From the NCBI GenBank assembly GCA_033391075.1, contig JAWPMV010000001.1, forward strand, positions 5,146,001 to 5,210,000: a stretch of DNA of 64,000 nt, read 5' to 3'. Made by a program: the position numbers and the translations under genes. How positions within the stretch are numbered: the first letter of the stretch is position 1; every line of letters begins with the position of its first letter. Of the stretch, positions 61,452-64,000 are shown piece by piece. The notes below the pieces were generated by a model. That model had not been told where the DNA came from. It saw only the letters and a program-made list of their open reading frames with translations, and did not search any database. This stretch comes from Bacteroidia bacterium. GTDB taxonomy: Bacteria > Bacteroidota > Bacteroidia > J057.

Positions 61452-63188
61452 TTAAAATGGAAAAAAATACGGAACCAGCGTAATCACCATCACCGCATAA
61501 AGCAGACTCAAAACTATCCCTCCTTTAAAATAATCCCCGAACTTATACTTACCCACTGCATAGACCATTGTATTGGTTTGATAACCGATAGGCGTAAGAA
61601 AGCTGGCACTGGCCGCATAAGCGATCGCCATAATAAAAGGTATGGGACTCACTTCCAATAAAGTTGCGGTTGCAATCGCGATTGGAAACATCAAAGCTGC
61701 CGCCGCATTATTCGTAATCACCTCCGTCGTAATCAGGGTAGCCAGATAAATTCCTGCCAGGGCATAGACCGGACTTCCCATTCCTACAAAATCCAGAATA
61801 CCACTACTGATCAGATCTGCTAATCCGTATTCCGAGATTACCTGAGAAATTCCCAGTGCACTTCCAATCATCAGCAGTAGACTCACATTGAGGTTATTTT
61901 TCAATTGCTTGAACTTAAGATAGCCCAGCCCCAGATAAGCCAGCAATAAAAGAACCATGGCTTGAAAAAGAGAGAGCAATCCCGTAGCAGCAGTTACGAG
62001 ACCTATAAGAAATAAACCCACCGTAATCCAACTTTCTCGACTCGTCATAATCCCATCCGGATCCAGGGGGTTTAGAATACTGAAATTTCGCCTCAGGTTT
62101 TCATGGCGGTAAAATTCGGCTCCTGTCGCCAGCACCAATTCATCCCCTGTTTGCAATTTGATATTACCGATCTTACCTGAGAGCTTTTCATCCCCCCGGC
62201 TCACCGCAACGACAACAGCATCAAATTTGGTTCGGAAATTAGCGTCTTTGATTCGCCTACCCAGCAAAGGGCTTGTATGTCTGACAACTACTTCCTGCAA
62301 GTTAGAATCCAGAATCTCTTCTGTCCCTTTCTCCTGTATCTCCAGACCCGGGAACTTGCGCAGTTCCTGTATTTTGCTCACCGCTCCGGTAAATACCAGG
62401 ATATCTCCTTCTCGCAGAATTTGATTGGGCTCAACAGGCGAAATCAGACGATTATCTCTGATGATCTCTGCAAGAAAGAGATGGTCCATATTCCGCAGGC
62501 CATTCTCTGTAATACTTTTACCGATGATTGATGCTCCTGCCCTGACTTCCGCTTCCAAAAAGTAGGAAACGGTATCCTCGTCCTCTTCCCAACCTTGACG
62601 AGGCAAGAGATGCGGCAATACCAACACAACATAAAGCAAACCGATCAAAGCGATAGGCGCCCCGACATAGAAAAAATCAAAAAAGCCTATAGGTTCTAAG
62701 CCTGCCTTAATGGTAAAGCTGTTTACAATCAGGTTGGTGGATGTGCCGATCAGGGTCAATACGCCTCCCATGATGGCAGAATAGGAAAGCGGGATCAACA
62801 GCCGAGAAGGGGCAAACTTATGCGGATTGTTCTTAACCGTTCCCATCAAGGTTGCCACAATAGCTGTGTTATTTAGTATACCCGAAAAGAGCATAGTAAA
62901 AAACGACAAACGAAAGAGAGATCCGTGGAAAGATTTCTTTTTAAATATCTGTTTCGAAAGAAAGAGAATGAGATTACTTTTCTCTACTGCAACCGATACA
63001 TGCAAAAGGAGTAAAAGCGTAATCAGGGTTTCATTGGCATAATAGGTCAGCAATTCCTGAACCTCTATCATGCCTGCAAAGGAAAAGATGAGGGCTGCAG
63101 AAACAAATAATAAAGCAGGGTGAAGCTTGCTTTTTATCAAAAGCAATATTAGCAAGACCAGTATGGCTGCAATAAATATTTGTTCCAT
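61452..63188 (-). CDS. SLC13-type permease with two RCK_C (TrkA-C) domains
   Basis: A 578-residue inner-membrane transporter. Two hydrophobic halves carry the SNT-type motifs LIGTSTNLIV (first half) and PIGYQTNTMV (second half). A central cytoplasmic part (residues 205-370) contains two TrkA-C domains. This is the layout of sulfate, dicarboxylate or divalent-anion symporters of the DASS/SLC13 group. Substrate cannot be fixed. Confidence 0.92.
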   Translation of the reverse strand: MEQIFIAAILVLLILLLIKSKLHPALLFVSAALIFSFAGMIEVQELLTYYANETLITLLLLLHVSVAVEKSNLILFLSKQIFKKKSFHGSLFRLSFFTMLFSGILNNTAIVATLMGTVKNNPHKFAPSRLLIPLSYSAIMGGVLTLIGTSTNLIVNSFTIKAGLEPIGFFDFFYVGAPIALIGLLYVVLVLPHLLPRQGWEEDEDTVSYFLEAEVRAGASIIGKSITENGLRNMDHLFLAEIIRDNRLISPVEPNQILREGDILVFTGAVSKIQELRKFPGLEIQEKGTEEILDSNLQEVVVRHTSPLLGRRIKDANFRTKFDAVVVAVSRGDEKLSGKIGNIKLQTGDELVLATGAEFYRHENLRRNFSILNPLDPDGIMTSRESWITVGLFLIGLVTAATGLLSLFQAMVLLLLAYLGLGYLKFKQLKNNLNVSLLLMIGSALGISQVISEYGLADLISSGILDFVGMGSPVYALAGIYLATLITTEVITNNAAAALMFPIAIATATLLEVSPIPFIMAIAYAASASFLTPIGYQTNTMVYAVGKYKFGDYFKGGIVLSLLYAVMVITLVPYFFPF

Positions 63189-63277
63189 AAATCGCTACGA
63201 AGCTAGCAAATTAGGCGAGAACTGCCCTGACGCTTTGCCTGTATTATTACATCTTCTTTATCTCATACACCGCTAAA

Positions 63278-64000
63278 TCAGGCCTTCATGGCTTCAGAGA
63301 CCAATCTGTGAAAATGGTGAACCGCTACTTCTTGCTTAGGCGAAAACCGACCTTTATTATACAAACGAGACTTTACGCCCATCTGCACAGACTCTACCAC
63401 AGCTTCATCTTCCATTTCCGTAAGGTGCAAAAGATCCTGATTCTCTGCATTGAAGAGTTCAGCTTTCCACAAATAAGTTTCAAATCTGATCTCCGTTTTA
63501 TTCAGTCCTTTGGGATTTATCAGGTTTAAAGATAGCCCCCAGGGATACACATTGAACATAATATTTGGGAAAAACCAGAACCAATAAGCCGCTATCTGCC
63601 TCCCTGAATCCGGATGACCAGCGGGTAAATCAAAGGCTCGGTCTTCGCCTTTTGCTACCCCTACTTGCAGACTTCCATGATCAAAGATCTCGTATTCATA
63701 ATCCGGAAAACTCACGATCTCATTCAAGCCCGGATGGACAAAAGGAATGTGGAAGCCTTCCAGAAAATTATCACAATACAAAGCCCAATGAGCATTGACC
63801 TCATAGGTTTGAGAATATTCCGGATAGTAAACAAATTCATCAAAAGGCATAAACCCTACCCGATCCAGCATGGGCTTGAGCCAACTTTCAAAGCTAATAG
63901 CCGGATCAATGGCTGTAAAAACCAGCTCTCCCAGAAACTTCAGATCCAATTGAGGAAGGTCATCACTCTTTGCCGGAAAGTTCTTGGCTTCTTTAAATTG
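63278..64000 (-). CDS. Rieske-type ring-hydroxylating oxygenase alpha subunit, C-terminal part (5' end beyond window)
   Basis: The minus-strand frame is open to the right edge (240 codons visible), so the N-terminal Rieske domain lies outside. The catalytic iron site is seen in YCDNFLEGFHIPFVHPGL (two His) and a later Glu/Asp in EMEDEAVVESVQMG. The FFPNIMFNVYPWGLSLNLINP segment resembles the betaine/choline or phenylpropionate group. A TTG at 63949 is internal and not a start. Confidence 0.85.
   Translation of the reverse strand, partial: QFKEAKNFPAKSDDLPQLDLKFLGELVFTAIDPAISFESWLKPMLDRVGFMPFDEFVYYPEYSQTYEVNAHWALYCDNFLEGFHIPFVHPGLNEIVSFPDYEYEIFDHGSLQVGVAKGEDRAFDLPAGHPDSGRQIAAYWFWFFPNIMFNVYPWGLSLNLINPKGLNKTEIRFETYLWKAELFNAENQDLLHLTEMEDEAVVESVQMGVKSRLYNKGRFSPKQEVAVHHFHRLVSEAMKA

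Noticed and set aside
63278-63949. Complete 223-residue oxygenase starting at 63949
   Set aside because: The TTG is internal; the frame stays open to the window edge and the Rieske domain is missing.

Overview
The window looks like chromosomal DNA of a member of the Bacteroidota, most likely a Saprospiria- or Cytophagia-like free-living bacterium. The evidence is: promoters of the TTG-N19-TAnnTTTG type, weak Shine-Dalgarno signals, an arginine cluster built around an N-succinylornithine-type transcarbamylase, a DUF5916 outer-surface protein, a CotH protein, M1 and CPBP peptidases and many short secreted proteins. The genus cannot be fixed from the sequence alone.

Layout. 1-1438: 3' end missing from a CotH-kinase-like secreted protein. 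1671-4332: thrS and infC (TTG start), closed by a strong hairpin; rpmI and rplT do not follow. 4437-9853 (minus): a pseudouridine synthase, a TPR protein and a 1194-residue CHAT-STAND-WD40 protein, an architecture typical of caspase-like death or immunity proteins. 9965-12055 (minus): dtd, a GT-C-type membrane protein and a MazG-like protein. 12361-21096: a complete arginine cluster (GNAT, argG, argC, argD, argF', argB, argE, argH).

21366-33846 is the most unusual part. It holds at least nine short, AT-rich, same-strand gene units separated by structured sites that behave like integron attC sites. Each unit begins with TT plus a unit-specific sequence and ends with the exact reverse complement of that sequence followed by C. 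Examples are GTTGTGTGT/ACACACAAC around the HNH gene, GTTGTAGCAA/TTGCTACAAC around the Crp-Lnt pair and GTTCTCGGC/GCCGAGAAC around the YCII-ECF42 pair. This is the signature expected of inserted gene cassettes, but the sites do not follow the proteobacterial GTTRRRY consensus and no integrase lies in the window. Cargo includes an Abi_C/HEPN-type abortive infection protein, an HNH nuclease, a CPCC-type zinc protein, a class III adenylate cyclase, an ECF42 sigma factor with its DGPF/YCII partner, and several unknown proteins.

34262-53680: mixed accessory genes, mostly plus strand: a YdeI-like protein, a TetR regulator with a matched operator at two promoters, an ecdysteroid-kinase-like phosphotransferase plus an inositol-monophosphatase-like enzyme, a beta-lactamase-fold hydrolase, lipoproteins, an M1 peptidase, a DUF5916 protein, a WYL regulator with DUF4345, an EEP-family lipoprotein, a PagL-like protein, a CPBP protease, and a Crp/Fnr regulator followed by a flavodoxin-fold oxidoreductase with a near-consensus FNR-type box between them. 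53850-64000: a PQQ-propeller/cytochrome c protein with a VOC protein, a divergent AraC-GyrI regulator, a fatty-acid-hydroxylase operon, pirin with a palindromic operator candidate, an SLC13/RCK permease and the C-terminal part of a Rieske-type oxygenase cut by the window edge.

A family of intergenic inverted repeats with GTGTT-rich arms (9869-9946, 14278-14355, 21101-21161, 60063-60139) and another palindromic repeat (19576-19679) are scattered between housekeeping genes. No rRNA, tRNA, CRISPR array or transposase was recognised.
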